The translations under genes were made by a program, and so were the position numbers. A DNA stretch of 64,000 nt from Seriola aureovittata (taxonomy: Eukaryota > Chordata > Actinopteri > Carangiformes > Carangidae), in the NCBI RefSeq assembly GCF_021018895.1, contig NC_079369.1, positions 10,259,694-10,323,693 of the forward strand, given 5' to 3'. Below, piece by piece: positions 1-13,741 of the stretch; positions within the stretch are counted from its first letter, which is position 1; each line of letters starts with the position of its first letter. Below the pieces are notes generated by a model. It made no database searches. It worked only from the letters and a program-made list of their open reading frames with translations, and was not told the origin of the DNA.

Positions 1-1449
1 TGAGCGTAAGGTTCGTAATGACCCATTGGTTTGATGTCCAAACTGTAATGTATAAAATTGCCCTCAAGTTGCTGTGTGTCCACCACATCCAATCTCAACA
101 TAACACCCTTAATCTTGACATCTTTTACACCTGGACACTTGTTGGTCTGGAGGTCTATGAGACCATGTTGGCTGGAGTGACGGTAGCCCTGTTACTATGT
201 CTCCTACTCAGCACTTCTAGAATAGAATAGAACTTTATGAGCCACGAAGGGAATTTGCCATGCACATAAAGAGAGGGGTCAGTGCACAAACTGAGACAGT
301 ACATGCTGTACTCATCCTGTGCTCATCCATTACGTAAGCTTGTTGATTAGATGAAAATGCACTTCAAAAAGTTGGGAATACCCCACCGCTGTATAATTTC
401 AATCTAGGTAGTACATTTTGTTGCATTACAGGCCATAGCATACAGTATACAGAGTTGGCTGCTTGTAAAGTGTAACGGTACTGCAGTATATCTCTTGTAT
501 CCAGTCAGCTCTGTGGGAGAGAGAGGGAGGCCCCAATACATATTTGTCTGCCAGGGATCACTCATGGAGGGCTGGAGAAAGTGGGCGAGTGAGAAAGGGG
601 GTGGAGGCTATAGTCTCACTGCTGAACAGGAAGTTGCACAACATCTGTTCCTTGGCATACAGAGAGGGACTGAATGGCCAGCTGTGTGTTTCAGAGTGTG
701 TCTTCATGCACAACGTGTTACATCCAGGCAGACAATGTGACATTCCTCTCTATTTCCCAAATCCTTGACATCTGAAAGCAACTGTCTTACATTACTCAGA
801 GTTTCCATTTCTTTTAACTAGAGTTTATGCTTCTCGCATCCAGTGGAGAAGAAACTAATGTGCACTTAATCACTGCCAGAGGTTAAGTATCAGAGCAATA
901 TTTCAAAAGAGTTGCAGAGTATTTAGCAAGTAGTTCTGTTTAACTTTCAAAAAGCCTGCAGACTGAAGTCACTTCAGCAAACCTGACAGGCAGGAAGAGT
1001 CCAAACACTGTGAACATAAGCAATAATTTCTCTGAACTAGGCAAAAAAAAAACAAAAAAAGAAGCACATCTTTGTGTACACCGGAGCTGAAAGCTGCTGC
1101 CTGAGGGCAAGTAGAACTGTTGAATTTTTCAGTGAAATGTTTCTCACTGTGTCAGCATTTCTCATTTCCCTTAGATGAAATGAGTAAATGTAATGTTTTG
1201 TATCTTCAACTGTGTAATCCTTATTCAGTAACGGTTACAAAGTGAGTAACAACTAGGAATGACAACTCATGACTACTCACTGATGACTACTCTTTCATTG
1301 AATGACTAATTGTTGCAGCTCTGTGCGGCTCTATGAGGGTCCTTTAGTACAGAGTTTAGCTTCCATACAGAGCAGGAGCATCTCTTTTTCACATTTAGAC
1401 TCTGGAGCAGAAATAGGGAAGTCACATTGCATTGTAATGTAATGGCATT

Positions 1450-1486
1450 GGCCCGTCTTTGGCCCGTCTTTGGCCCGTCTTTGGCC
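1450..1486. repeat. 11-bp tandem repeat, about 3.4 copies
   Basis: The unit GGCCCGTCTTT occurs three times in perfect register and is followed by a partial GGCC. Confidence 0.9.
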
Positions 1487-1775
1487 AAAGTGACTCTTTG
1501 CTAATATTTTCAAGGGAAAAGGGATTGCATTATTTGTCTATTGGAAAATATATTGACAAATTGAACTGTCTTGTAAAATCATCTTTGGAAATGTGAAAAT
1601 GAAACTAAAGTTAATCAAGACGACGGAGTAGATGTTATAATCCTGCGATGTGCATCACAAAAAAAAGCTTCATCTCCTCTCTGGCACCCTGTTGATCTCT
1701 GAGGAAGGAAAAGAAACAAAGCAAAACACAGGTGCTTTTCATTGTGTGTGAGGGTATCATGCCCACTCCCACCTT

Positions 1776-1778
<3 letters not shown>

Positions 1779-1819
<41 letters not shown>
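1779..1819. repeat. (AC)n microsatellite
   Basis: About 20 uninterrupted AC units. The Cys/Val-alternating reading on the minus strand is an artefact of this tract. Confidence 0.98.
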
Positions 1820-1820
<1 letters not shown>

Positions 1821-2549
1821 CCACAAACACAGGAATGTGACATTTAACTAAGAACAGTGGCATTGGGCCCAGTATCACACTGTGCATGTGTGTGTAAAGG
1901 TGGGTGGGGGATGGTGCACTGACAAGAAGAAGCTTCTGCATTTTCTGGCCGTTCAGACTAATCCAAACATTCATGTGCGTATGGTGGTATGTCACTCTTC
2001 ATCAGTATCAAAAAAAAGTCAGTTATTTGCCCCGAAGGTTCCTGTTTATTGCATCTGTTCATCTATTCACATCACATCTATTGTGACAGCCTGTACTTAT
2101 TATTTGCATATATGTACTATTTATATATTTATTAATTATGTGTTCAGCACATGTTGGTCCATGTATGTACCTACTGTATGTGTATATTGGTCGGTACACA
2201 CCACACCATGCTACCCAGTTGACTGACAGCTTTTCTAAGTAGGTCATCTATGTAAATGCCAGCCTGTCAGTTTACATCAATGGATGCAAAGCAAAGTCAG
2301 CACCCTGCGACCAAAATCGGGCGGACTTCACTCTGTGTAGCCATATTTACACACCACTGACTACATAAATGCATATTGCACTGTCAGTAAACAATATGTT
2401 CTCAAGCTTTTGGTCCTTTCATATGAACATTAACATAGAAATCTCTTCATCTGCTATACTGTCATTTTCCCATGTACAGTATGTTTTATGCTTGTAGGCT
2501 AATCATTGGGACGAAATTTGCAATAACTTTTGTCTGCTGCTGCTGCTCC

Positions 2550-2995
2550 ACTCATATTAAAGGGTGATTTTGTGCTGTATTTGCTCTTATGGGGTCTTAA
2601 AGCTGCTATAGTCAATATTTTTATATCAGCAATGCATCAAATGACTGTGCGTAATGTGAAAGGTATTGCCGGTACTAACAAGCGTGCCGAGAATTATCGC
2701 CCACCCCTGCAGTTTGCCTAAGAGCCCTACAGAGAGTTTTTGTGTCTTTTAACTTGTTTTGGTTTTACAGCCTGCAGCTTTAATGTTCTGGTTCACTCCC
2801 ACCACTCTCATTAGTGCTGTTTGCAGCCACAGCAGGCAGCTGTTTTCGGCGAAAAACAAAAGGCTCTTAAAACCCATTGCAGACTACCTGCTCAGCATCA
2901 AACACCAGGCAGCCAAAGTTAGTGACAAGCTGGTGAACGTAGTGGAGCATTTAGCAGCCAAAGGGTCAACTAATAGAGGACTGTCAGATGACCTG
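2550..2995. repeat. Dispersed teleost repeat copy
   Basis: The stretch from the segment containing GTCAATATTTTTATATCAGC through the parts encoding a Ser/Arg/Gln-rich open frame (2759-3013) matches, from memory, an anonymous repeat common in percomorph genomes. The open frame has no recognisable domain. No target-site duplication could be defined by eye. Confidence 0.55.
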
Positions 2996-3151
2996 AAACG
3001 TGACTCCAAATGAACGCTAATTATCTCTCTGACACAGTGTCGACAAAATGCTTAGATTACAATCCTCACAAATGCAGGATTTGCTGTATTGGATTGCACC
3101 AGCTAACACTTCTTAACTTTGTTCTCTAACACACCTTTCCTTCTCCTCTAG

Positions 3152-6100
3152 ACTCCACAGGGCCAATGAGCACGGCCCACACCCACCCGCCTCCCATGGG
3201 TGGCATGGTGGGCCACCCGTCAGTCATCAGCACTTCCAGGCCCCTGCCATCCCCCATGTCTACCTTGGGCTCGCCGATGAATGGACTGGCCTCACCCTAC
3301 CCCGTCATTACATCATCACTGGGCTCACCTTCTGTGTCGCTGCCGTCCACGCCCAACATGAACTTTGGACCACTCAGCAGTCCCCAGGTGAGAGAGTGTG
3401 TGGCTGTTTTGATGGTAGTCAGATTCAGGAGCGATGGTCGTTGTCTCAAAAGGCTTCTTTTTCAGAAGGGCTTGAATTTAAATATTTTCCCCTTAATGTA
3501 AATATAACCTTTCTACTTTTTTTTTTTTTTTTTTAATTTATGTTCAATTCATTAATAATAATAATTTATACACCTGCATTCCAGGTGCAATATTGTTATT
3601 CATCCTCTTGGTTTACCCACTTAACTTTGTTTAAAAACAAACAAGGACTTCTATTCATCACTGCTCTTATCAACAGAGGTTTATATTCTTTCAAATGACT
3701 TTTTTTGGCAAGGTTCATCTGCTTGAAACTATCATGTTCTTTGGTTGATCATGTGCCTCTCCTTCTTGGAATCTCCGACAGCGGTCAGGAGGTTGAAGGT
3801 TAGCCATATCCAATGTGTTTGGCTGGCATACCTTGGCTTTTCCCTCTCTCCCCTACCCTTCTACTGACCTTTAAACATCTCGCCCCAAAAAGGTCATCGC
3901 TGGGTTCTGTGTTGCTGCTGTCATGCGAGGGGACTTAAGACGCAGTCCAACTATTAGCCCTTTAATGGATTACTGGGAGAAAGGCAAAAAACAGAAAAAG
4001 AGAGCAGCCTTTTTTCCTACTTTCCTGACATTTTTCCTATTTTTCTTCTTAACTTGTCTCTAATTGCGTTAGTCTCCTTTTATAGTTCCATTTTGGTTAT
4101 TCTAGCAGTCTTTTATAATCCAAACGCGGCTCCCTCCTGTGTGAGGTTGCATCTTTTCAGATTGCACAAATAATAAACAGCAACACCCACAAGACTACTG
4201 TTCTGCTACTGCTCTCTGGCACAATTGACAGAAAGTCAGAGAGCTAATGGTGGTATGTTGTTTAAGTGGTCCTCTGAATGAACTACAAACCCCACAAGGC
4301 TCAGTGCATCTATAATCGCACACATGCAGAAACAAACGTACACGCACACACACATTGTGCTTCAGAGACTGGATGGAGGCCAGTGCTGCAGGGTGCAGCA
4401 GACGATAATATATGTTGCTTCAGTCTCAGTATGGATCCGTGCCTTTAGGGACAGTCAGGGTTAATACGATCGTATGGTGTAACCATCTCTCCACCACTCG
4501 CCAGCAGCCAGTGACCAAGCCACCATAAGGTCATTGTGTCACGTAACATCTCATACTGTTTGTATGGGTGAACTGGAGTTCAAGAGCAGTTCGGGGTTGA
4601 CCACAAGCAAATTCAATATTATTCTTGTACATCTATATTCATGTTTCCTACTATCATCTTGTTCTTTTCAACCTTTTTTTAATCAGTATTTTCTGATCAT
4701 ATAAATGACAGCATATTCATAGTGAATAATAAATTATTTTGTATTTTTCAACTATTTTAGTTGCAACAGAAAACATTAAAACACAGATTTAATATTCAGT
4801 TATTTGAATTACATTAATAAATCATGTATTGAAATACCTGTCAGTCAGTTTGCACTTTAGATGGGGGCAGGGGGATGTATTTTTGTCAGTATTTATGGCT
4901 GCAAATAAAGATCATTTTGATTATTAATTAATCAGTCAGTTATTTTCTCGATTAATTGATAAGTCATTTGGTGCGTGAAATGTAAAAAAAATGCCCATAA
5001 CAATCTCCCAAAGCCCAAACTGACGTTACCCTAACTGCTTTTCTAACCAGCAGTCTAAAACCCAAGGTTTGCCTGTTTGGTTAAATATCATGGAAGACTT
5101 AGAAAAACAGCAATTATCCACATTTTTGAAGCTGGAACCACCCTAACCAATGACTTAAATGATTAATCATCAATTATTAGAAAAGTTGCAGACTATTTAT
5201 CCATTGGTTAGTTTACTTATTAATTGACTAATCGTTTAATCTCTATTTGCATTTTTATCACTCATTGTGCCTTTTAAAAGTCAGAATGAATGTGCATGGT
5301 TGCCAATTGAAAATAAATCTGTTTTTCTTAGATTTTCACTGGTTCATTTATGAATTTTACCGAAAAGTGGATACACACGTCTGGCCCATTAAAGGCCCAA
5401 GTAAACCTTACATGTATGATGCAGTATGTTCTTCATACCATGTGTCGTATCAAGAATTTATGATGCATCAATAATCCATATACAGTGCTTGTAGCCCTTT
5501 TTTGCACCAATGTGTTGTCTGTCTGAAACGGCATGTGTGTCTGAACAACTGTTTGAATGCACCGCAAGGCTTCTTTTTTCAAACCATACATGTGTAAAAT
5601 TAATTATTCGTGAAAACTGCATTGAAGAGCACGTCGAAGAGGAATAGCTGTGCACCGCTGACTCACTGATGAGTGAATACGTAGGGGGCTGAATGCTCAT
5701 TTAAGTGTGACTGTGCGCCTGTGGGGCATCTACAGTGGAAGAGGGTAGCGGCGAATAGAGAACTAGTGTGCTTGGGGGAAAACTGAAGGACAGAAAAAAG
5801 ATGTCTTGTGTACTCTCCTCTGCTTTAAGGTCGCACCCGTAGAGTCCTCAGTTCAGTTTGCCATTAGAGTTTATTCAGACGAAAGTGCACTTCGTAAATA
5901 AGTGATAGGGAGAGCCTGAGGTGACTGTGAGGAAGCTGTCCTATATGTCATACTGCATCAAAGATATAGAACAGGAGGGCATATGTAGGTCAACCTTGTT
6001 GTTTCCAGTTGGATTGCAGATGTTTGCACATAAACAACTAAACAAACAGAAATGTGCAGCACATGCATCCCACCTGGCTCTCGTCAGCAGGAGAGGATCA

Positions 6101-9100
6101 AAGGGCATAGAGATTATAAGAGAAAGAGAGATATGTAAAATTTGAAGGAAGCCGGACTTGTTGCCTGGCCTCATTGAAGAGGGTTCATTACCTCTACTGA
6201 GAGGACACTGAGAGCCTCACTTATTTTAACCTCGGTGGGTTGTTCACACCTCGTTGTATAATGGGGCTCCTTGAGGTCACACAAGGCCTCATACTGTAGT
6301 AAGAGTCCTCAGTCTCATTAAGTAAGGTGTGAAGTTTTGTCAAGCCACCTGGGAATCTTTCAATTCTCCAAAATTAAAAATTGGCCGGATAAAATTATGC
6401 AGAGATTAGAAGCATCAACATCTGAACACTACTTAAACATTACCTTCATTCCCAGAAATTTGAAGACCCTACACAGGAGCCCCCTCTGCTGTTTGTGTTC
6501 AAGAACTGCACTTTCTGCACACGTGACTCCTAAGCCTCTCCCTGTCAACAAACAAATAAAAAAAATAAAAAAAAACCTGTATGACAAGCCTCTGACAGAA
6601 GACTTAGCTCCTCCCATTGCCAGAGCATGTGATCGCACCCTGAGACACTTTCACAATAAAGCGTGTGGGTGGAGAGAAAGTAATAATATGGGTGAGCGGA
6701 AAACAAACTGAGAAAATAGAGGAAGAGAGAGTGTCATGAGACTGCCTAACACTTTTAACTCTTATTTCCCCTCTGCTTCCTCTTCTGCTCCGTTTTGTTC
6801 AGTTCTGGCCACCTAAGCTTCAACTCTCTTTGTTCTCTCTTCTGTCTTCCTGTCATCCTCAGATGAACTCTATGAACAGTGTCAGCAGCTCGGAGGACAT
6901 CAAGCCTCCGCCAGGCCTACAGAACCTGGGAAACATCAACTACCAGTGTACGAGCCCCGGGGGAATGTCAAAGCACATCTGCGCCATTTGCGGGGACCGC
7001 TCCTCAGGTAATGTTAGAGGGTTAGGATGGAGGATGGAGAAATGTACACTGCCACTCCCCACTAACATTCCCACAGAGATGACAAGAAGAAAGAAAGAAA
7101 GACAACAAAGACAGATGTTTTCAAGATGACATGTAAGGGATTTTGTCAGATTTAACAATCTATTTTTTTTCCTGTTGCAAAGATCTTTATTGTGCTGTTG
7201 TTGCTGTATTTACAAAATGGGATTTTCACTGTGTAGTAAATGGCAAACATGCTTCCAATCCTGACTCCAAACATGTGTCCAAAAAGAGGTTTACAGTCCA
7301 CACCATGAACCTTATGTACTGTGCGGTTTAGTGCTGGCTCAAAGCAGGAGTGATGTTGTGGGTTTTGTTTCCACAGGAAAGCACTACGGTGTGTACAGCT
7401 GTGAGGGATGCAAAGGCTTCTTCAAGAGGACCGTCCGAAAAGATCTCACATACACATGTCGAGACAACAAGGAGTGCCTGATTGACAAGCGCCAGCGAAA
7501 CCGCTGCCAATACTGTCGCTACCAGAAGTGCCTGGCCATGGGCATGAAGAGAGAAGGTGTGTGTGTGTGTGTGTGTGCATGTGGGAGATGAATAGGGATA
7601 GTTTTGGGTGTGAGACACAGGCCTGTGTTCTTTAATCTTTTCAAACCCAGAGTCATCACTTCAAATTCATGTAGTGCAAACATGAATTGTTCAACCCTGC
7701 AGAAATATATTTTTAGTTCTAATCAAGATCCATGTCAGGCTGATATGCATGGAAATGTCAATAACATGACTCAAAGCACATCTTAATTATACTCTATATT
7801 TGTATGGATATATTGGTGCATTCATGAAAATGTGTGTGTATTTGCGTAGCGGTGCAGGAAGAGAGGCAGCGTGGGAAGGAGCGAGGGGAGAATGAGGTGG
7901 AATCTACCAGCAGTTTCAACGAGGATATGCCTGTGGACAAGATCCTGGATGCTGAGCTCGCTGTGGAACCCAAAACAGAGACGTACAGTGACGGCAGCCC
8001 CGGAAACTCTGTAAGAATCACAGGCACTGAGCTGGATGGGGCCAAACCCATGAGCTCTTACTGTTTTTACCATGAGGCCAAGGTGGTACCTGACAGATGC
8101 CACTGGATGATGTTGGTCCTGATCTGTGGTGGTCAAAAAACATATGTACTCCTAGCAAAGCAAAGTAGATATTTGCAATCCTGAAGCTGAAGTGATGGAA
8201 TATGTTCAGTCCAAGTGTAAATAAATTCAAGAAAGAATCTTATAAACACTGATACAGCAGATCCACGATTCAAATGATCTGATTAGTAAGGAAATCTAAG
8301 GTAATTAACACAAGATGAGCAGTTTATGGTGGTGAATCCAGGCTCTACTATAACTCCATTATTTGGACAGGCCACTGTCAGTGCTGCTGACAGCTGTTTT
8401 ATTCTGAGAAGTCAGCAAATCAACAGTGAAGTAGACACTGACCTGTACAATCTCATGCAGCCCTGCAACAAATCCTACCACCAAACTCTCATAATGTTGA
8501 ACTGCACTGACACTTTACCAGTGGTAACTCAACTCTGCGATCATTCTGGAGACTGTCTTCTTAAACTTTCACAAGTCTTGAGAGGAATCTGTTGGTTTAG
8601 AAAGCACCCGAAAATAGATGCAAAGCAGCTGCACCTGCTCTAACTGCTGTTAGATAAATTTAGAAGGAGCTCACCAGCACAGTTATTGACTGTATTGTTT
8701 TGGCATTTTTACCCTTGTTCCTCTCCAGACCAACGACCCAGTCACCAATATCTGCCAAGCAGCAGACAAACAGCTCTTCACACTGGTGGAGTGGGCCAAA
8801 AGGATCCCGCACTTCTCTGAACTCCCGCTCGATGATCAGGTCATCCTACTACGAGCAGGTAGTCACACATGCAAACCCATGCATTCAGCAAGCATGTGTG
8901 TACAAACTTAAAAACTTAAAAATGCATGTAATGTTACACAAAGGTACCACTAATAACAGTAATCAAGTCTTTCTACAAACCAGTAGTTATTCATCTCTGG
9001 GCAGATAGTCTATTTAAGTCATCCACATTTGCTGAGCACATTTTTGCCATCTAGTTTAATGGAGCAGTGAAACCAAATATAACTGGACTATTTGCCAAGT

Positions 9101-11231
9101 CCCAGCAGTGCAGTTTGTAGCTGTACCAGGGCTGACCTCTGCTGGTGAGAGATTTCACACACAGGCCTGAATGAGGAAGTCAAGAAGTCTCACAGAAAGA
9201 CCCAATAGGAATTATTTTATCTTTAAGAAAAACATGGGAAGGCAGACAGATCACAGAAATCTTCTGAAATGATGTCACAAAGCATTTACAGAAACTTTAG
9301 AAGTACCGTGAGGTAGGGATGGACAGAAAGATGGAGAGGTCACAGTTGTTGTCTTTTTGTACCTAGGCTGGAACGAGTTGCTTATTGCCTCATTCTCGCA
9401 TCGCTCAGTCACGGTAAAAGACGGCATCCTGTTGGCGACAGGCCTCCACGTCCACAGAAGCAGCGCCCATAGTGCTGGAGTGGGCTCCATCTTTGATAGG
9501 TAGGTAGCACATAAGGTGGTGGTCGGCTTGACAAAAAGGCTTTTTAGGTTAAACATCTAAAAAGCCTTGTGTTGCTGGTAGTGCAGACCCCTATTAGTAA
9601 GAAGGAAGTGCAACTGAAATGCACTTCCGCAAGAGTTGATGAACTAAATGTTGTCCTGTCAAACCACTCCGGATGTTTTTATAGTCACTTTGTGGTCTTA
9701 GGTTGGAAATATCTTACCAGTGCTTTACGCCACTGTTACCTTCATTCACAAAGTTTTGTAGTGTCACGTGAGTGAAGCTGAATGCTTACTCCTGGAAAAA
9801 TGCTAAATGCTGAGATGAGGGCTAAGTGTATATCTATATTTGGTGATCGACTGATTTACAGTCCATGTTGTGACTCTCTTATCGACACCCTCTTAAAATA
9901 ATGGCCTAAGTCATTTTTTCAGGTTTTTCAGGAAACACAAAAAACTCAACAAAAGAGTCACACTTTTGACATAGGCCATTATACAACCGGGGGTAGAATT
10001 GCATGTTCCCCTCAACTGAGGATTCAGGCGATTTTACCAGAGGTGGCCAGCATCATGAGGGGGTGATTTAGGCAAAAAAAACATTTTTGTCAAAACATGA
10101 CTTAGGCCATTATTTTAGGAAGGTGACGTTATGTTATTCTCTTCATCTCCTGCAGAGTCCTGACAGAGCTGGTATCTAAAATGAAAGATATGCAGATGGA
10201 TAAAACAGAGCTTGGCTGCCTGCGTGCCATCGTCCTGTTCAACCCAGGTCAGTTACATCATAGTCTCGAAAGCAACATATGCAGTTATTCACAATGTAAT
10301 GATGCAGCAGATTGGTTTTACATATAGGTCAAACATAATGTTGGGCATCATAATATGGTTTTATGACTTCACTGTGCACCCATGTATTTTTATAAAGGAT
10401 AAACACAGTGGCCTTGTGACACCATGGCTTTAATTTCTGTTTTGGCCTCAAATCGGTTTAAAAGCAGGTGGATGTTTTGTGGATCAGAAGGGATTTTATG
10501 TGGTTGTGTGTGACTGTGAATTTGTGTTTGTTTCAGACGCAAAAGGTCTTTCAAACCCACCAGAGGTTGAGGGGCTAAGGGAAAAAGTCTACGCTTCGTT
10601 GGAGTCGTATACAAAACAGAAATACCCAGACCAGCCTGGCAGGTAGGAAATGCATTACATTAGAGGATCAATCAATATTAAACACCATTGTTTTAATTGC
10701 TGCTTTGGATTGTACAGAGCAGTGAAGATTGTAGATTACATTACTGCACAGCTCTTCCAAAACTAAAACACTTTGACTCGACTCCTTCATTATGTTTAAA
10801 AGGATAAAGGTTGGTGGTGTTCTTCCTTACATGGTGGTGGTGATGGTTTCAATTGATTATTTTGATTTTACTGTTGGGAGCTGAATAAGAGCAACAGGTG
10901 CTGGGAAATAAAAGCCCACACCACCAATTAAATTAAGATGAAGGTTAGGCTTTGAATGATAAACATAATAATGACAGTAATTATTTTTTAGCAAATTTGG
11001 AAATTAATTTAAAATTGAACTTGCAATTATGATTGCTAAAGCTGAAGCCTCAGAATATACCTCACTATTTTCCTCTTTCCCAGGTTTGCCAAACTGCTGC
11101 TCCGCCTGCCTGCCCTGCGCTCCATCGGCCTCAAGTGCCTGGAGCATCTGTTCTTCTTCAAGCTGATTGGGGACACACCTATTGACACCTTCCTGATGGA
11201 GATGCTGGAGGCTCCGCATCAGATCACATGA
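3152..11231 (+). CDS. rxrg: Retinoid X receptor (gamma-type by synteny), 5'-truncated by the window edge
   Basis: This is a nuclear receptor that pairs with RAR, TR, PPAR and other partners on DNA and binds 9-cis-retinoid-type ligands. Nine coding exons join in frame: 3152-3387, 6863-7007, 7377-7556, 7850-8010, 8729-8858, 9367-9499, 10156-10247, 10537-10642 and 11084-11231, giving 442 codons plus the last two bases of a split codon. Exon 3152-3387 encodes the Ser/Pro-rich A/B region. The DNA-binding domain spans the next two exons, with the P-box CEGCK and two C4 zinc fingers. The ligand-binding domain follows ([27 protein letters not shown]) and ends in the AF-2 helix [11 protein letters not shown]. 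The first coding exon lies upstream of the window, because exon 3152 opens in the middle of a codon. The hinge and C-terminus resemble RXR-alpha as much as gamma, so the gamma call rests on adjacency to lmx1a. Which teleost paralogue (a or b) it is cannot be decided here. Confidence 0.93.
3388..6862 (+). other. rxrg intron, 3.5 kb
   Basis: This intron lies between the A/B-region exon (donor GT at 3388) and the exon that starts the zinc-finger region (acceptor AG at 6861-6862). It contains a poly-T run near 3519 and the ATTAAT-rich repeat at about 4900-5245. I see no other gene in it. Confidence 0.85.
4900..5245. repeat. Degenerate ATTAATCGATT-rich teleost repeat
   Basis: The copy opens and closes with AT-rich words (GATTATTAATTAATCAGTC, TTGACTAATCGTTTAATCTC) that are near inverted copies. 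The core carries the hallmark words AAATGCCCATAACAATCTCC and CAAAGCCCAAACTGACG. From memory this is a very common dispersed repeat in teleost genomes. The copy is worn and shows no coding potential. Confidence 0.75.
9886..10125. mobile_element. MITE-like element with 29-bp terminal inverted repeats
   Basis: The left arm at 9886-9914 and the right arm at 10097-10125 are inverted copies matching at 27 of 29 positions, with the shared core AATGGCCTAAGTCAT. A shorter internal copy (ATAGGCCATTAT) lies near 9970. The element is about 240 bp, non-coding, and sits in an rxrg intron. No clear target-site duplication was found, so the superfamily is unassigned. Confidence 0.75.
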
Positions 11232-11599
11232 CACCAGTCCCCTCTCCTTCCCCCTGTATATACTCCCACATTGTCAGCGATATGAAGATGGAATTAAAAA
11301 AAAGACTGATTTAAATTGTAAAACAGCATATTTTGTACCAAGCAAAACATTGTAATTAAAATTTTAAAAAAGTATTTTGAGGGTGTGGGGAGGATGAGAC
11401 GGAGGATTGAGTACACTGTCATAATGAATTCTAATGCAACTGTTAACAGATTTCTTTTGTAAATAGATAATTTCAGGTGTCCATTTTAAAAACAACCCGA
11501 TGCAAATTTGAAAAAGAATAATATTTTATTCAAAGAGGACTTGAATAAAAACAGAAACCATCCCTGCATTTCTTAAAACACATTTGAGAATTCTTACAG

Positions 11600-11605
11600 A
11601 ATAAA
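11600..11605 (+). terminator. Polyadenylation signal of rxrg
   Basis: AATAAA lies 369 bases after the rxrg stop codon (TGA at 11229-11231). The intervening AT-rich 3' UTR shows nothing else of note. Confidence 0.75.
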
Positions 11606-11625
11606 GTTATTTAAAAATTTATCAA

Positions 11626-13740
11626 AAATGTGTGTTTGTATTGTCATATTTTGACATCATGTATAATAAATTGTTAAACTGCACAGCAGCATCAATATTA
11701 AAAAATGTAGGTTGTTACCATTTTGATGTCCTAAGATTCCCCAAAAGTAAAAATGACTATTCCTCTGTCTTTCTTATATTTCCATGCTCTAGCCACCAGA
11801 TGGCACCCATTGAGTGTAAACATAATGACACGCACAGACGTCAAGACACACACATTCTTGTCTTATGTGTCTTATGTGAAGACACTCATTGACATAATTC
11901 ATTATCTAGCCCCTTACCCTAACCCAAAATCAGAGGTAAATATGGCAGTAAATTATAGAAAGGCTGAAGTTAAAAGTATAATCAAATGAGAAATGGTAAA
12001 GAAATGGCAATAAAAATGGAACAGGGAAACTAAAGATTAGGTATTACTACAGTATCCAAAGCAAAGTTGGAGAAATGAGAGAAAGTAGCAGAACTAAAAA
12101 GAGGAAGACATCATCTCATGGATGGGATTTGGGCATTCTAGTCTTAACAGTACACTTAAGAAAACTGGTAAACATGCAACTGGTATATATGAGTATTATA
12201 ATGTACAGGAAACATTAAAACGTAATTATTTATTGTCCTCAGGAAAGACAGGTTCTCAAATACATATTGGAAAAAGATCATATCAAACTTGAACTAAAAT
12301 AATTGTTCCAACTGAATTCGGGAATGTGAGGTAGAGAACCATAGTTACATTTTTTTTTAAAAGACTGGACGAAAGAATAGGCTATATTATATTTCATAAG
12401 AGTCTAAACCAGAAGGTGGCAGTAATGCACCTAAAAGCTGTTTGCCAACCACCTTACATCAATATCAGTAGAAGAAGATGATTTTTTTTTGTTGTTGTTT
12501 TGATGCCATGCCGAAAAGTCACTATGTTCTCAATTGCCTGGAGAAATCTACTTTGTATACTCTGCCAATGCAAGAACAGAACCACAAAGTCACTCACTGG
12601 CAGGAATTTATTTTTTATCAGGTTCACTTTACTGTTCCAAACATTTTACTTTGAGCCCACCACTGCAAGGACTGCTTCAAAAATCGTGCATAGTTTGATA
12701 CTGGATTTACGCGATGGTTATTTGTAAAGGACAGGGCAGTTTAAACTTTATGTTGCCCAATGGGAGACTCAGGCCCACAAACTGTAAGTATGCATTATTA
12801 TTTGTAAATTTTGTGATGTTCAAAAGGGTCGCAGGTGACCTGATTGTGTGCAAAGCAGCGTAGCAACATACACATTTGTGAATATTGACATGCTATACCT
12901 CGTTAGCTTGGATAAATTATCCACAATTGAACCATTCTGTTAATTTGTCAGTAACTACAAGCACAAAAGTACAATTAATTCAGATTTACCAGCAATGTAA
13001 ACCAGACTGCAAAGCATGGTGAGTCCCTACCTTTGAAAACTTCACTTGGTAAGTTTGATTGGTGCTCAATTTCTTTCTCTCTTTTTAGCATTTATCCTTA
13101 TCCCTATATGTGAGACTGCATATCAATTATCAGAGGCAGAGACTCGTCTTCAATTGAGCTGGCTTTATAGCCTAAAATGTCACAGCAACATTACATACTG
13201 ACCAACTTGGGGCACAACGTCTTCTGACTAGTCAATATATACACACTGCACACAACTCTACCTAATCCTGCTATAGAATGCTGCAGGGATGATGTGTTTT
13301 TTTTATCTAACTATCTATCTATCTATCCCTTAAAAGTATTGTAATTTTGATGGCGAAGGCAGGAGTTCACTTGTCAAACCACTTGGTTTATTCAAACTTC
13401 ACAAAGGTACAGCTCGGCATACTCGGCTCTCTGCAAACTATAACAGAGCTCATCAGCAACCTACTCTAAACATAGGTCAAACCAAACTTCAACAAGTGCA
13501 GTGGGCCAGCCTTCACCTCCAGTGCTCTGCCACTCACCAAAACATATAGGCTAATGACTTTTACCAAATCAGAGGGGAGACTATAGTATGACTAGTCAGA
13601 ACCCTAACTACAGGCCTACACTATGGAAGTATATGACCCTTTAACCTGCACTTCACTTCCTGAACACTATTATTATTTTCTAATGGGAAGAAAAAATCCT
13701 TTCATGTGCGTCTGTGGTAACTCTGGAATTCAGCATGGGG
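11626..13740. other. Intergenic region between rxrg and lmx1a
   Basis: About 2.1 kb without a supported gene. It holds a retroelement-like tail at 12405-12480 and a short (CTAT)n tract near 13305-13326. The small open frames have no family resemblance. Confidence 0.7.
12405..12480. repeat. Dispersed-repeat fragment (GGCAGTAATGCACC family)
   Basis: The words AAGGTGGCAGTAATGCACC and TTGCCAACCACC, followed by AGAAGAAG, recall the 3' ends of a repeat widespread in fish genomes. This is recognition from memory only. Confidence 0.5.
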
Positions 13741-13741
13741 A

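Larger units (their letters stand above)
1..3151 (+). other. Intron (or upstream part) of rxrg
   Basis: No coding exon is recognisable here. The region precedes the first visible rxrg coding exon, which has an acceptor AG at 3150-3151 and starts at codon phase 1, so it is intronic for at least one transcript. It holds a short tandem repeat near 1450, a CA microsatellite near 1779 and a dispersed repeat near 2550. The small open frames are chance readings of these repeats. Confidence 0.75.

Noticed and set aside
1615..1995. Minus-strand frame with alternating Cys/Val
   Set aside because: It is produced by the AC microsatellite at 1779-1819.
2759..3013. 84-residue frame before the first rxrg exon as a small gene
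   Set aside because: It falls within a dispersed repeat and has no recognisable domain.
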